This document shows, in pieces, positions 46,343-58,500 of a stretch of DNA of 64,000 bases. The DNA comes from Anarhynchus alexandrinus (Eukaryota > Chordata > Aves > Charadriiformes > Charadriidae): NCBI GenBank assembly GCA_008711295.1, contig VUYV01000016.1, positions 3,183,540 to 3,247,539 of the forward strand, read 5' to 3'. Both the position numbers and the translations under genes were made by a program. Under the pieces are notes generated by a model. That model searched no databases. It was not told the origin of the DNA and saw only the letters and a program-made list of their open reading frames with translations. How positions within the stretch are numbered: position 1 is the stretch's first letter; every line of letters starts with the position of its first letter.

Positions 46343-49300
46343 CGTGCATTTACAAGACAAGGCACTTTGGAGCAGGCACCTATTGACTTGCAGGAGGGTT
46401 AGGAAGTAAGCCAAGGGGATAGCAGTGTGTTTTTATTCATCTTACTTCACCTACAATAGCTCACATCCTTTGATTCCTTCTTTAGAGCGCCTTTAAGGCT
46501 TGTATAACATTGCTAGAAACCTGAAATCCTTTCTGCACATAAAACACGTAACGCAGCTGCTGGAAAGGCAGTTTTCCTCCTATTACCCCGTCCACACACC
46601 GCAACCCATTTCTTGTGGAAAGTGCTTCCGTGACCGTTCGTAACTCATCTTTGCAAATAAGAACGCCAATTAGTGTCCGGTACAACGATGATGTGTATGA
46701 TCGTGAGGAAGAAAGCGAGAGAGGACAGCTGTCCCCTAGAAACTCGATTGAGATTACCTACTCATTAGTACCAGACCATCTAAACAGCCACCAGATGGTA
46801 ACAACTTCCAGTCAATAATGTGACATGTTTTGCAATCACCAAATCCCTTGGCAAAAACAGGGCAGGACAAATCTTATCGCCCGAGCACTTGGGCAAACTG
46901 GCGAAAAGAGCCGGAGAAGCTTGGCAGCAGCTGGAGGCAGGGTTTGTCCACACTTGTTCAGCCCGGTAGCGATGGGAGGGAGTTGGGCAAGCACGCGCGG
47001 AGCTAAGGCACATTTGGGACGTTCAGACCTAACTGAGGACCTTGCAGCAATTCGCAGCCCTCCCTTCTAGTGTCCTGGTATCCCCCGCAGCAACAAAAGC
47101 GGAACGAAGCTTTCTGTGTTTTGCAGAATATTCTCAGGGCTGTAGGTGAATGTCATTACAGGCTGGATTTTGGTCATTTCACAGTAAATCCAGAGCATCT
47201 CTCAACTTCAATAAAATGGCTACAGATGCCCGTCCTTCCACTGCACACAGATCTACCCCTATACAAGTAACTGTATAGTAGCAGTTCCAGCTGCAGGGAG
47301 GATCTGGACTAGGAAAGGCAATATCCAGCTCATACAAAGGGTTGTAGTAAAGCATGGTACTCAGCCTTACTCCCAACTCCAGGATATTTCCCATCATTGT
47401 GAATTCCGCACAGGCCAGTTGCTTTAAACGGGATATCCTCCCTTCCCGCTGATCATAAGCAAATTGAAATGGATCACCTGAAAATGAATTGTTCAAAACA
47501 AGAACTGTCTCCATGAAGAGACCTGTAATACTGAAACCGCATTTTTACAATACTTTGAAATAAACAGAAGAGAAAGTTTCAGAAAGGCACCTGTGTCACA
47601 TTTTGTTGTTTTTGGGGGGCTTTCCCCTTTTCTGTCTAGGGCTAATTTCAGCCTTTCTGCGTCTCGCCCATGCATTTTTTGCAGTTTCTGAGTTCTGATT
47701 TCATTGAACTCTCTGCACTTGCAGAGTGGGAGCAAAGCCCATCAAAGCCAGCAGAAAGATTTTCATCAGTTTCACAGGGTTTTGGATCAGGATATCGGTG
47801 CATAATCTTTATACAAATACAAATGGAGAGCTACTGTCAGAGGGCACAGCTATGTAAATACTCCCATCAGACCTCCAAGTCCACCCAAGAAAGACCTCTT
47901 GGAGAAGGGCAAGCATCAGGTCTGAAGGGGGTTGTCCCAAACTGAGTTGTGGGGCATCAAGCTCAGATTATCACCGGGGTGAATGCAAGATGTCCTCCAG
48001 TAAAACCCAGGTCTCGGCTGTGTAACTCAGTTAACAGCAGCAATAGCGATATCTCCTAATCAACAAGTCAGTTGGATGTGGAACTAAAAACAACCAGAAT
48101 GTTCTGTACATCTGAAAGGTGCTTCATGCGCAAGGGCTTTGTACCCAGCAAAATTTAAATATGCATTGCAAAAGTAAAAGAAGGTAGCATATAATTCACT
48201 GCAGACTCAAACCAAACATGAGTCTCTAACTACTGACATCAAACCACCCTGTTAAAGAGATGCTGCCACACTCCCCTGTACCGCACTGGTCTATGAAAGC
48301 TGCAGCTGGAATCAGGACTGACCACTTGACACATTTAAATGGGCAGAAGCATCCTTGTGCACCAGGGCCCATGTACAAGCTCCAACCGGTGCCTTTAAGG
48401 CCATAGGAGACCTCAGACAATGTCTTCTACCATGCATAGAGTATTCTCAGAGAAAGACAGTTTCTACCTGCCAGCCTATGGGGAGATGGTCCTCCCTGCA
48501 CTGCCCTTGCTTGCCCAGGAGGAAGGGGGGATGCTCATAGGAAGCCTTGAGGTGCTTTTCACTTCCCTGTTGAGAATTTTAACAAACCTGGAACGCAGCA
48601 AAGAAAAGAGCAGTGGGGATGGTTTCTGCAGGGTGCTCTCCCCCTCACCCCAGAAAAAAAAGAAAAAAAAAAAATCTGAGTTATCCTAGAGCTCTCCTCC
48701 AAAAAGAGGACACAACAGCACAGGCAACCCGTGGAAAGCAGATAAAACTTTGCACGCAGCAAGGCTTGAAATCACCAAGCCCACGAAGATGCTGCAAAAG
48801 AGTATAGAAAAACTTGTCAGAGGGCAGTGCCTTAGACTCGACTGATCCCCTTCCACGTATACCTGGCTTTTAGCTTTGTCCTTTAGAGTGGCCCACTAAA
48901 GCTCAGGCTGCATCTCGGGTCACAGGGGCAGGCAGGGGAGCTCAAGGAAGGTCTAATCCTGGCCTCTGGGGAGCACAGCAGGGAGCCCATCACCTCTCCC
49001 TTGCGACACAAGCAGAGATGCAACAGTCAAGACCCCGTCCTCATCTGTGAAACGGCGGGTGCGTGCCAAACCTTGCTTACAGCAGTGCCTTAAGTTAAGG
49101 AAAAAAGGCTGTAAGTACTCATCCTAGGCGCAAAGAAGTCACTTGACTTAGTGCGCAGCGGGGTGCAAGCATCCAATTCACTGCTGGTTCATGAGCACCA
49201 GCCTGGGTGTCGGAGGTGCAAACTGCACATGCAAAGGAACGCCGAGGCAGGGTCCCATAACAGCCCTCAGGAAGGCTGGGCCATGCTGGGGCCCCCCATG

Positions 49301-52300
49301 CAGGCGCTCGGCTCTGGCAGGGTTGGGCTCTTGCCCCACCATTCCCGCTGCAGGTACCTCCACGCCTGTTGCAACACAAGGCAGCACTTATGCCAACATG
49401 GCCCCGTGAAGGCTCATACCTCCAGACTTTCACACAGCAAACGATTGCTAGCCAAGCCGTAAACCTCTTTAAAAAGCCATAGAGCTTCACAAAAGCCTTC
49501 TCTTAATAGATTATTTGCACCAGCCCTGCAGTTTCAGCAAGCGATATACTGTAATAAAACCCATTCTCATGCTATTTCAAAACTTCTCATCAACACTCGC
49601 CGCTGCCCTGCTAGGATTTTATTTGCCACGTTACCCGAATAAGGAGGGTACATTCCAGTTGCACAAAATGCAAACGGGGAGCCCTGGGCCATTTTACCAC
49701 CCACACAGTTAATTACACCTTCAACAGCCAGCGGAGGGTTGGGTGTAGAGGATCCAAGCCCTCCCGCGGCTAGCAGAGACACGAAGACCAGTTGGCACCG
49801 GGATACACATCCCACCAGCGCCCTGTATCACAAGCTGGGAGAGACACAAGTTAATTTTTACAGATTAGGTGTTCATAAGCCTTAATGGTATTTCATTTTT
49901 TCCCCTCTGACTCCAAAGCTCCTACACACCCAGACTTTTTTTTTTTTTACATAGGTGACTTTGACACAAACTTGGCACATGAAATAAAGTTTTCAAGCTT
50001 GTACTGTCAATGAGCTGAAGGTGCACAAAATTATTTCAGATTTTGATGACAGCCACTCAGTTATAAGCAGGTTTTCTGATCTGACCGTTTATTCACCACA
50101 TTGTTCTTCCCTTCCCAAGATGCTGTACTTCCAGATGAACTTTTTTTCTTTTGCCGACCCTACTAAGCTTGAAGGCAAAAGCAATGCCTGCCAAGGAGAA
50201 AGAAAAATAAACATTGGCCTACTACAAACCTATATTCATGGCGCTTCTAGGGTCTGGTTTCAGTGGTCAGCTACCTTCCACTCAAGTCTGCTTTCTTCAA
50301 GTCATGGCTCTCCCAATCATTCATCTCAATCTCCAAAAAATTATGCTTTGTTTGTATTTTCTGTACAGAAATCTCATTCTAAGGGCGGGCAGTATGCCTG
50401 CACAATTTTCTTAAACCATGAACGTGGAGGGCACAGAAGAATTAAGAAAAATATAACCCTTCTAAATAAAGAAAAGCCTACTTTATTAGCTGCTAATTGA
50501 GAACTACATGGCTCTTAATAATGAATATTTATTTCTAATAGCGTGGGGAGATACAAAAGCTTTTGTCAGCTTGGTCTTTTAAAAAAAAATAAATAATGCA
50601 TTTCTGTTCCACATACATAACATTAGACCCAAGGAAAAGACAATACGAAGTTATCCTGAACTTTTCTCTTGGCTGCTTGCCACTGCTTACTGAGGTTCAT
50701 GTGTGCTTGCTCTGGTTGGGCTTGTCCTCTCTGGCAGAAGCTTGGGGAGTGGTGGGAAGAGATGATAGCAGAAAAAGTTGTCAGCTACCATAAGTCTATA
50801 ATTGACTGACACAGCCACTTACTGAGCGTTACTGCTCTAAGAGGAATGTTCAAGCTAAATTGGGTTACTCTAAGCAACCCAAACTACAGGTTATTCACCA
50901 TTAAGATTTCCCCATCCTCTTTGCCCCCAGCTGAGCCACGGACACCCAAACTTGTGAGTTTCGGTGCAGCGGGAAAGGGGACAAACTCGTTGTTGTGGGG
51001 AGAGACCCATGGGTCTCACCAACAGCTGGGGAGCTTCACTGGGGCCTCCAACCCTCCCAGACAGCAGGAAACCCCAACCTAGCAGCCCAGGGCTGCCACT
51101 GTTTCCTCCAGGCATCACAAATCTCCCCAGCAGCAAACAGCAGATCCTGCCTGGGTTATTTAACATTATCCACGCACTTCTGACATAACGAACTCAGCGC
51201 TCAAATTCAATGGAAAGATACTGACCCACCTGCTGCCTTTGGATCAGCTCTGGGTTGCTATTGGTGCAGACACTGTTTGCCAGACAGGCTTGTTGGAAGT
51301 CAGCAACACCCCAAAACCAGTAGGAGAGGTGGCTACTGTGGATTCACATGGTGCTGCCCTGAAGTCCCAGGCTTCACCAATGCACCCTCTGATACACACT
51401 CAATGCCCCATGCCTCCAGGCACATTCCCTAACCAGGCATTTTGGCTGATGGATTGAGGGGGACCACACAGGTACGTCCTAGACCTGTAGATCAGCACCT
51501 TAATTTCTAGGAAGCATCCCAAGAAACAGTGAGGGGATTAAAAAAAGTCGCGGTCTTATGGACATCAGTGGGACATTTGCCATCACGGTTTTTGTCCTAG
51601 AGCTGATCCCCCAGACAGATGAGACAAGCTAATGACTTTAAGGCCCTCAGGCTTTATGCTTGATATACTTTTATTCCCAAACTAACAGGAAAAGTGGCTC
51701 TTCCCGGGCTGGAAATAGGCACCACGACCTTTGCCAAAACCACTTCCATGGATTTGTACAAGCAGGCTCCCAGCACTGAAGGCAACAGGTCTCCATTGCA
51801 GGTGACATCCATTGGTGCTGAAGTTCAGGAAAGTTTTACCATTATCAATCAATTTTAGACTTCTCTTCATGAGTTACTACTCAAATAACATGAGCCTATA
51901 TGGGGCAAAATTTATTTTTTTTATTGGATGTCTAGAAACAGGCATTCATGTACTAGTTTAACCATCTAATTGCCAGCTTATCTCCTCAAATTTATGATTT
52001 GCCTCAAGTGAGATCGACACCCAAAATATTCCTTCAGCTCCTGCAGTTTTGGTTTTGCATCCAGCTGAGCATGATCCAATTTGAGCAGAGAGTTTGAAAT
52101 GCCCTACCTACCCATATTTTGGATGTATTAAAAATAATAGACAATAAGTATAAATCTGGAGAAATCTGATGGAATGAACTCCGATTTCAACACAATGTTT
52201 TATGAGGTTATAAAAAAAAATAAAAGAAATCTCTGAAGAAAACTTCTTTCTTGTGGTAATTCCTCCAGCATAGCACCAAGAAAAAGTAATTCATCACAAC

Positions 52301-52639
52301 TGGAGTTCAGACTCAGACATTAGGGCTTGAAATGGATCCAGATCTGTTCTCCCCCCTTCTTTGGGGGTGATAAAATATGGGGTTTTGCTCTGACCTGGCA
52401 GAGAAGTGGGGCAGAGGTAGCGTTCATACATAGGTTTGTCCCTCAGCTCCCCCATGAGAAGGATGAGGTGTTTGTACGGGGACCACTGGTCCTTGGCCAC
52501 CGCTGAACTGCCTCGTGGACCACTGTCCGGGCTACCGCCTATATGCATGTCCCACGCCCGAAAACACAAGTAGTAATGCTTTCTCAGACCTCTGGATATT
52601 TTACTTCATCTGAGTATCACTTTACAGCCACCATAAATC
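46343..52639. other. non-coding stretch
   Basis: I see no gene. Minus-strand frames at 46482-46685 and 47179-47514 have fairly protein-like composition but no domain that I recognise. A T run lies at about 49938-49949 and an A-rich block at 48650-48674. Confidence 0.5.
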
Positions 52640-52920
52640 AAGCGGTCCGCCCCCCCCCCTTCCCTAATGTTTTATAAACTGCAGAAAGTTGGAGTATTTT
52701 TTTGGCCCAACAGCCTACATATCCTATAATAAATGCCTCTCCTAATGTTGCTTTATTTTATCAATATTGCTAGACTTCTTAATGGGACTCTAAGCTCCTG
52801 ACTAACAAAATATATTGTCTGTCATATTCTGTATTTATTTTTACTGCGAAGAACAATGATGCTCTATCATGACCAGCGCAGGGTAATGGAGGTCAGAGCC
52901 CCTTAATTGAAAAAACACAT
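52640..52920. promoter_or_regulatory. candidate AT-rich regulatory element after a C run
   Basis: A run of C (52650-52659) leads into unique AT-rich DNA with ATCCTATAATAAATGCC near 52720, TTTATTTTATCAATATTG near 52751 and GAACAATGATGC (SOX-like ACAATG) near 52851. No repeat family is recognised. Confidence 0.15.
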
Positions 52921-53219
52921 GGGCTGACCGGCCGGTCCCACACCCCAACAGATCACCAGCACCCAGCTCACAGCCACCGCTTTTTGGGTTTGCAACGTAC
53001 CCCTGCAAGAGGGGCTCAGGCTGGGGACATCCCGTTTCTGCCTGGTGGGAAACAACACCTAGAGGATATTACGCAGCGCGTTATGGACGAGTTTTGGGGA
53101 AAGGCGAAAAAAAAAAATAAATAATCTCCAGCCAGGGTAGCACAAGGTTGGCTTGCCTTCAGGAAACGCCTGGTTGTATGCAGCAGCTGTGGTGCGAGTA
53201 GTACAACAAATTCACTTAC

Positions 53220-53720
53220 TGAATGACAACAGCTTTATTGGCAAGCCAATTCAATTAAAGCCACTGCAACCAACAAAGTCGCAGGCAGCGCTCGCCGCAT
53301 AACGAATATGGAATCATGCCTACGTTTCCCCAAGTGCCCTCAGCCCTCCCTGTCCCTCTGCATGAGAGGGAAAGGGATGAATGAATTAGGCTCAGATGAT
53401 GGTAATTAATGGCTTGGCTGTCAGAGAGGCATTTTGTCGGCCTGGCGGTTGAAAGCTCCATATTACAGATAAAGTCCCAGCACTGCCCAGACAGGGCGAC
53501 CCGCCTCCCGGAACGGTGGGAGCAGGAGCGGGGCAGCGCTGCTGGTTTGCATTGATCAACGTTGCATGGTATTGATAGGTAAATAATATGTTCATTTTTC
53601 ATTTTCACAAAACATATCCTTCGGGCTACGGTTATGGGAGCTCTGACATGAGCTTATTAAGAAAAAGGTATCCTTAATGCTGAGCTATAAACAAAACAAA
53701 TATTCTTATAAAATATACAT
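53220..53720. promoter_or_regulatory. candidate conserved regulatory element
   Basis: TTGGCAAGCCAA (53238-53249) is an inverted pair of NFI-type half sites, though with 2-base rather than the usual 5-base spacing. ATTCAATTAAAG follows at once. GGTAATTAATGG near 53400 and GCATTGATCAACG near 53551 add further cores. The middle is GC-richer with CpG sites (53440-53540) and both ends are AT-rich, unlike a simple repeat. Enhancer function is inferred only. Confidence 0.3.
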
Positions 53721-54539
53721 AGGAATTCATTTTAGCCTTTGGTAAAATAGATAAAACCTGGATTTTTTTTTTCTTTTGGAACACTAGAACTTTGCTTTCT
53801 AAGGCAACATTTCTTTTGAGACCTCCCCCACACGCACATGCATGAGACTGATTTTCTGCCCTTGCTGAAGTTACCCAGGTTTTGTTGTCTTCTGTAGCAT
53901 GACAAATAACTAATTGGTCCTGCCCAGCTAAAATGACTGGGGTAGTGCTTTCCCCAAAATTTCAGTTAGGGAAAGAATCAAGCCTTAAGTCATAAGTTCT
54001 CAAAATATCTTGCAAGGCTTCTCTCATTAACTTATTTATGAATAAGGAGATAAAAAAAAAAAAAAGAGGGTACTGAAAGCTTCTGGGCAAAACCCTGTTA
54101 CGCCAAAGCCACAGGGAGTTTCAGTGACGCAGCAGCAGAGTGGTCAGACCATCACCCAAACCACCGCATCTGTGGGCACGAAGAAAACCAGAGCAAGCAC
54201 ACCATCTTGAGATCTCGAGCAAGCCAGCTTTGCTCCTGGCTGGTGGTATCCCACCTCTACCCCCTGCAGCATCCCCCTTGCTGCAAAGGGGAACCAGATT
54301 TCGTTAATTTTAATTTTTTCTTTCCATGGAAAGAAGAAACCCTTTAGAGATGCCTTCTCGCTCGCCATTCCCCATCCTCACTTCTAAAGACTCAGCACTA
54401 GCTCAGAGGTGCTCAGAGTTAAATACAGTCCTAAACCCCGCGTCCCTTTTTAACGTGGAGCCAAGGCAAATTCAGTTCAAAGCAGCGACCAGGAAGCACA
54501 GGGTGTTTCTGGGCCTTTTTTCAAGTTTTTCCTTATGAA
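53721..54539. other. non-coding stretch
   Basis: I see no gene. An A-rich block lies at 54051-54066. Confidence 0.55.
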
Positions 54540-54770
54540 ATAAAACCTCCTCTTTTTGGAGCACGCCAGTGTAATTGCCTGACTGCTTTCCATGTCAAAG
54601 TGACCAATACTTTCTGCGCCTCCGGGAATGTAAAACTGAAGAAAACATCACTCATTCGGACATTCATTATGTGACTCGTTATTGTACATTAAACATTTGT
54701 ATCCTTAAAATAATGGCCTCGCTATTACTAGCCACAAGATTCCCACTTCTCAATTTAGTTCAAAGATGAG
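54540..54770. promoter_or_regulatory. candidate conserved element with an estrogen-response-like site
   Basis: TGTCA-AAG-TGACC (54593-54605) matches the inverted half-site layout GGTCA-N3-TGACC with one mismatch. About two such sites are expected by chance in 64 kb, so it is weak alone. Nearby lie CGTTATTGTACATTAAAC and TTAAAATAATGGC (about 54678-54716). The patch is unique and not low complexity. Confidence 0.25.
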
Positions 54771-57700
54771 GGCACCGCCACAGCTCCGGTGGGGTGACAC
54801 CCAACACTTAGAGGACCATACTGCAGTGGAAAATATTTCTGGTTTGTTTGTGTTGCAGAAAACATACGCCTTTTCATTTCCAGACAGCATTTCAATATTC
54901 ATTAAGCAGTAGACTAATGGTGCAATCCTTAATCGCTCAAACAAGAACTGATGAGAGAGGCTCAGGGTCTGCAGGAGTCAAGGATGATGTTTCAATGGAT
55001 AAGTCTTTATCTTGCAATTCTTGCTGCTGGAGTTACTCAAAAACTAACGCCAGATACCCGGTGCCAGAGATGGAGATGCAAGGGGAGAGGAAGGGGCAGC
55101 CAAAATAATTGCAGGACACCCTCATGTTTCCTCCAAGCTAACACCACCAACCTTACCTCAGGCCACCATGGGCAAGACCACGATGGATGAAGCCAGGCTG
55201 CTCTGGCTGGGTGGATAGCGGGATGGACAGCTAACAGTGCAAAGTTACACCGTCCCAGTAAGTGACTCATTCCCTGGGAGATGCAATCATGAAGCAACCT
55301 TGCATGAGGCCACAGCTGCCACCAGGCATTTTCAAACTAGTCCAACCAGTTGTAGCATGGGTTTCCCAAAAAATGAATAAAGCTGACCTTTGCTGGGGTT
55401 TTCAGAGGGAAGGAGGGTGGTTTGTGGGAGGGACAGACCAGGGCTGTAGTGTTTTCAAGTACAAGGTGGTACAACCCCACCAAGGGAGAGGGAGGGACCA
55501 TGAAGACTGGTGGTGTTGGAGACAAACCCTTTTGTCCCAAGAGACCTGGGCTGAGCTCAGCACCACACAGACCCCAGGCATGCACCTGATGACACTGGAT
55601 AAGCCTGCCTCACTGCTCCTGTGAGGAGAAAAAAGGAAGAAGAGGTGTCCCCTGAGCTGGGTCTCCTGACTGGACCCAAACCCAGGGAGGAAGTGAAGGG
55701 AATAAAAAGACCTGGGACCAGAGGACCTGGTCTGGCTTTGGTGCAGGACCAGCATCTGCTGCACTTCCTTTCATCCACTCCAGTTACAGGCAGGATCAGC
55801 TGTCCCCCAGCTCCAAATCCTCCTGCCCACCTCCCTCCAGCTCCATCACGCCACTTGTAGAACTGCAGAGGGAGGACACTTCAATGGCAAAATCCAGCAA
55901 TTTGACATCATCTGGTCTCTAGTCACCACATTTGCTTCTGCAGGATCCCCTGCTGCTTCCCCAAGGTAAAGAGGAATTAACCCATCGTGGTTTCATCCCT
56001 GACTCACCAGCAAGGGAAATGTTAGTCATGGTACAAAGCTACTCATTGGACAGTGTGAATATTTCCTCCCTTTCAGCAATAATAAGAGATGCTAATGTCC
56101 CCAGGTAATATAGTTTGGTGGTTTTTATTAATTTAGCAGTGCTTAGGGACCCCCAATGAACTTCAAACCCCTAAGATAAAGCTACCAGAAACCTTAAGTC
56201 TTCTGTCCACTGCAGCACTAAAATACAGCCTTTCCCAAAAACATGAATTGTTAGGCACAGGGAAGAAAAATATACTTCTGCCAGGATAATGGAGCAACAC
56301 ATCTTCTCACGATTGATACACCAGCACAGACCATGCCTCCAGCTCTAGAGGTATGTCTTCAAAAAAGCACTACACAATCCTGCACACCTGTAATACCCAA
56401 TATATTCCTCTTGCACAGGTGAAGGGCTAAGCAGAGCCCACAGTGCCAGGGAGTATAGAGGCTTTCCAAAAATCTAATGCATAGTCCATGCTAAGCTTTC
56501 CCCTCTGGCAAATGTGGGAGAAAGATGATGTGATATAATAGATATTGCAGATGCTGTACTATGGGCACGGGGAGATCCTCAAGAGATAACACGTGTTTGC
56601 AAAGAGCCACAGGCTTAAAGATGGGATTACTTTAAAGAGCCGCAGCAGAGAGCAGCGTACAGGTACCACTCACCTGCCTCACAGAGAGCAGCTCCCTGGT
56701 GAACATCCAGTCCTCCCCATCAGGAGCAACCTGAGGTGGTCACATAGATGAGCAAGTTGAGATGAGGTACCACCTAAGGCTCAGCATGGCACACAAGTGA
56801 AGTTCAATAGGAAGCACCTTGCAAAAGCCTCCAAGCTCTGTAAGCTAGGCAAGGATGTCCTCTCTCTTCTTCCAAAGCCACGCAGCTTTGTTGTCCCATA
56901 TCCAGAGCACACTAGGCACCTGCAGTAAGCTGTCACTTCTGAGCTGTGCACAGTCCCGGAGGTTTTTTGAGCCCAGAGAGATGTTCTTCTGAGCCAGCCA
57001 AACACAAATGAAGACCGCAGGCATTGCCTTCCAGGTCCGGCCAAAGAAACAAAGCCAGCTCAGGGGTGAGCACAATGCTGCAGTGGCCAAAGCAGACCCC
57101 GGATGAAGGCTGGTACCGCAGCACTGCCAGCACTAGGACTCCTACACACTGGCAGCTCACCCAGAGCAGGGAACCACCTATGACATCCAGAGAGCATCAA
57201 GGCAAACCCAAAAACACACAAGCCTCTCACCGAAGGAGTACAACCTACTACTTCTCTCTCCAAGCTCAGCTCCAGCCCTTTGCTCCTAAGCCTGCTGTTA
57301 GCCCGTGCCTTTATCAACTACCTCACAGCCCTCCGTAATCAGGAAAAGCTGGAGGAGAAGTGGGCTGAGTGCCCCCACCTGTGGGTGATCAGCTGAGGGG
57401 GCAGCATGGCCACAGCTGAAGACCATTCCCATCCCTGGCTGAGCAGCGCAGCCTCAAACACTTCCTGAGCCACATAAGAGGGTTAGCAGGCCAGATTTCT
57501 GAATCCTAAAAGATGTAGCCTTGTCTCCTCCACCCTCTCCATCTCTGTCCCCATCTCTTGCTGCTCCTGCCTGGGCTCCCTGGATGGCTCCTGGCCCTGG
57601 TCCATCCCCTGGCCATGCCTGGGGCTGTCAGTGGAGCCCGTGACCTGCACGTGGCTTTGCCCACCTAGGCCAGACCCTATGGGACAGTGCCCCATCAGTG

Positions 57701-57869
57701 AGGTCACATGGAGTGCTGGCATCACCCTTGGCTCATCCCCCACCACAGAGCAGCTCCAGTCTCACTGATGCTCTCCTAATGGAGCTAGCATACTCCAGTG
57801 TCCCTCCTACCCAAGTTTCCCAATTAAGATCATCCAAGGGTTGCTTGCACGTGAACCAGTGCATCAAAG
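54771..57869. other. non-coding stretch
   Basis: I see no gene. Frames of up to 120 codons (minus and plus at 55262-55764) overlap on opposite strands in GC-richer DNA and have no recognisable domain. Confidence 0.55.
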
Positions 57870-58180
57870 TGAACGGTGTACACAAACCACCGCTGAACTG
57901 GGAGCCGTGATCTGTTCCGAGCTTGCCGGGAGTCCTGTGGTGCGGTACCGCACATCGCCACACCGCCTCTTGTGCAACCGCCGTGTTTCAACAGCGCGAT
58001 ATTTCGGTGGAAGGTCACAAATAAGCCCTCATCACTCGCCTCTTAATGGAAGAGGTCTGCCCTGACTTCAGTTAAGGGAAAGGGGACACTCCACGTGGTT
58101 TCGGGAGGGCTTTTCTTTGTCCTCCCCTCTCTTGGCTTTTGGGTTTCTCCCCATGCCCATCCGCAGCCCGCGGACCCAGA
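57870..58180. promoter_or_regulatory. CpG-rich patch (CpG island candidate)
   Basis: About 15 CpG lie in the roughly 170 bases from 57876, observed close to expected. More lie at 58160-58175. A perfect palindrome GTGCGGTACCGCAC lies at 57940-57953. It adjoins an AT-rich stretch with dense factor-like sites (next entry), a combination typical of developmental regulatory DNA or a minor promoter. Confidence 0.4.
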
Positions 58181-58500
58181 ATGTAATTGTATATTAACTA
58201 AATGTCCTCTCTTCTTCTAAAAAATAAAATATACAATGTACATATGGTTTAATCGGTGCTTAAAGGGATTCGGGGTCTGGGACTCTGAAATTATAGGAGG
58301 TATTTATAAGAGGCATTTGCTAAACTAAAAGTCCCTGGCCTTTTAGCAACCCCGGGAAGAAAGGGGGGGAAAGTGCCGGACGAAAAGGCGTGCTGAGGAA
58401 AAGTTAATTTTTTCCATCAGACTCCTGCGTGTGCCAAATTATTCCTTCATGTAAAGCCTCCTGCACTTTTACTTAAACAATGTCTGTCAGGAGGGGCCAC
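58181..58500. promoter_or_regulatory. candidate conserved regulatory element
   Basis: Unique DNA: GTAATTGTATATTAACTAAA (58182-58201), ACAATGTACATATGG (58233-58247, with a CATATG E-box), GGAGGTATTTATAAGAGGC near 58296, CACTTTTACTTAAACAATG near 58464 (SOX-like). CpG-rich words (TGCCGGACGAAAAGGCG) are interspersed. Confidence 0.3.

Noticed and set aside
46482..47514. Minus-strand frames with protein-like composition
   Set aside because: Short, separated, no recognisable domain and no convincing splice sites; not enough to call exons.
57940..57953. Perfect 14-bp palindrome GTGCGGTACCGCAC
   Set aside because: About four perfect 14-bp palindromes are expected by chance in 64 kb; noted only as part of the CpG-rich patch.
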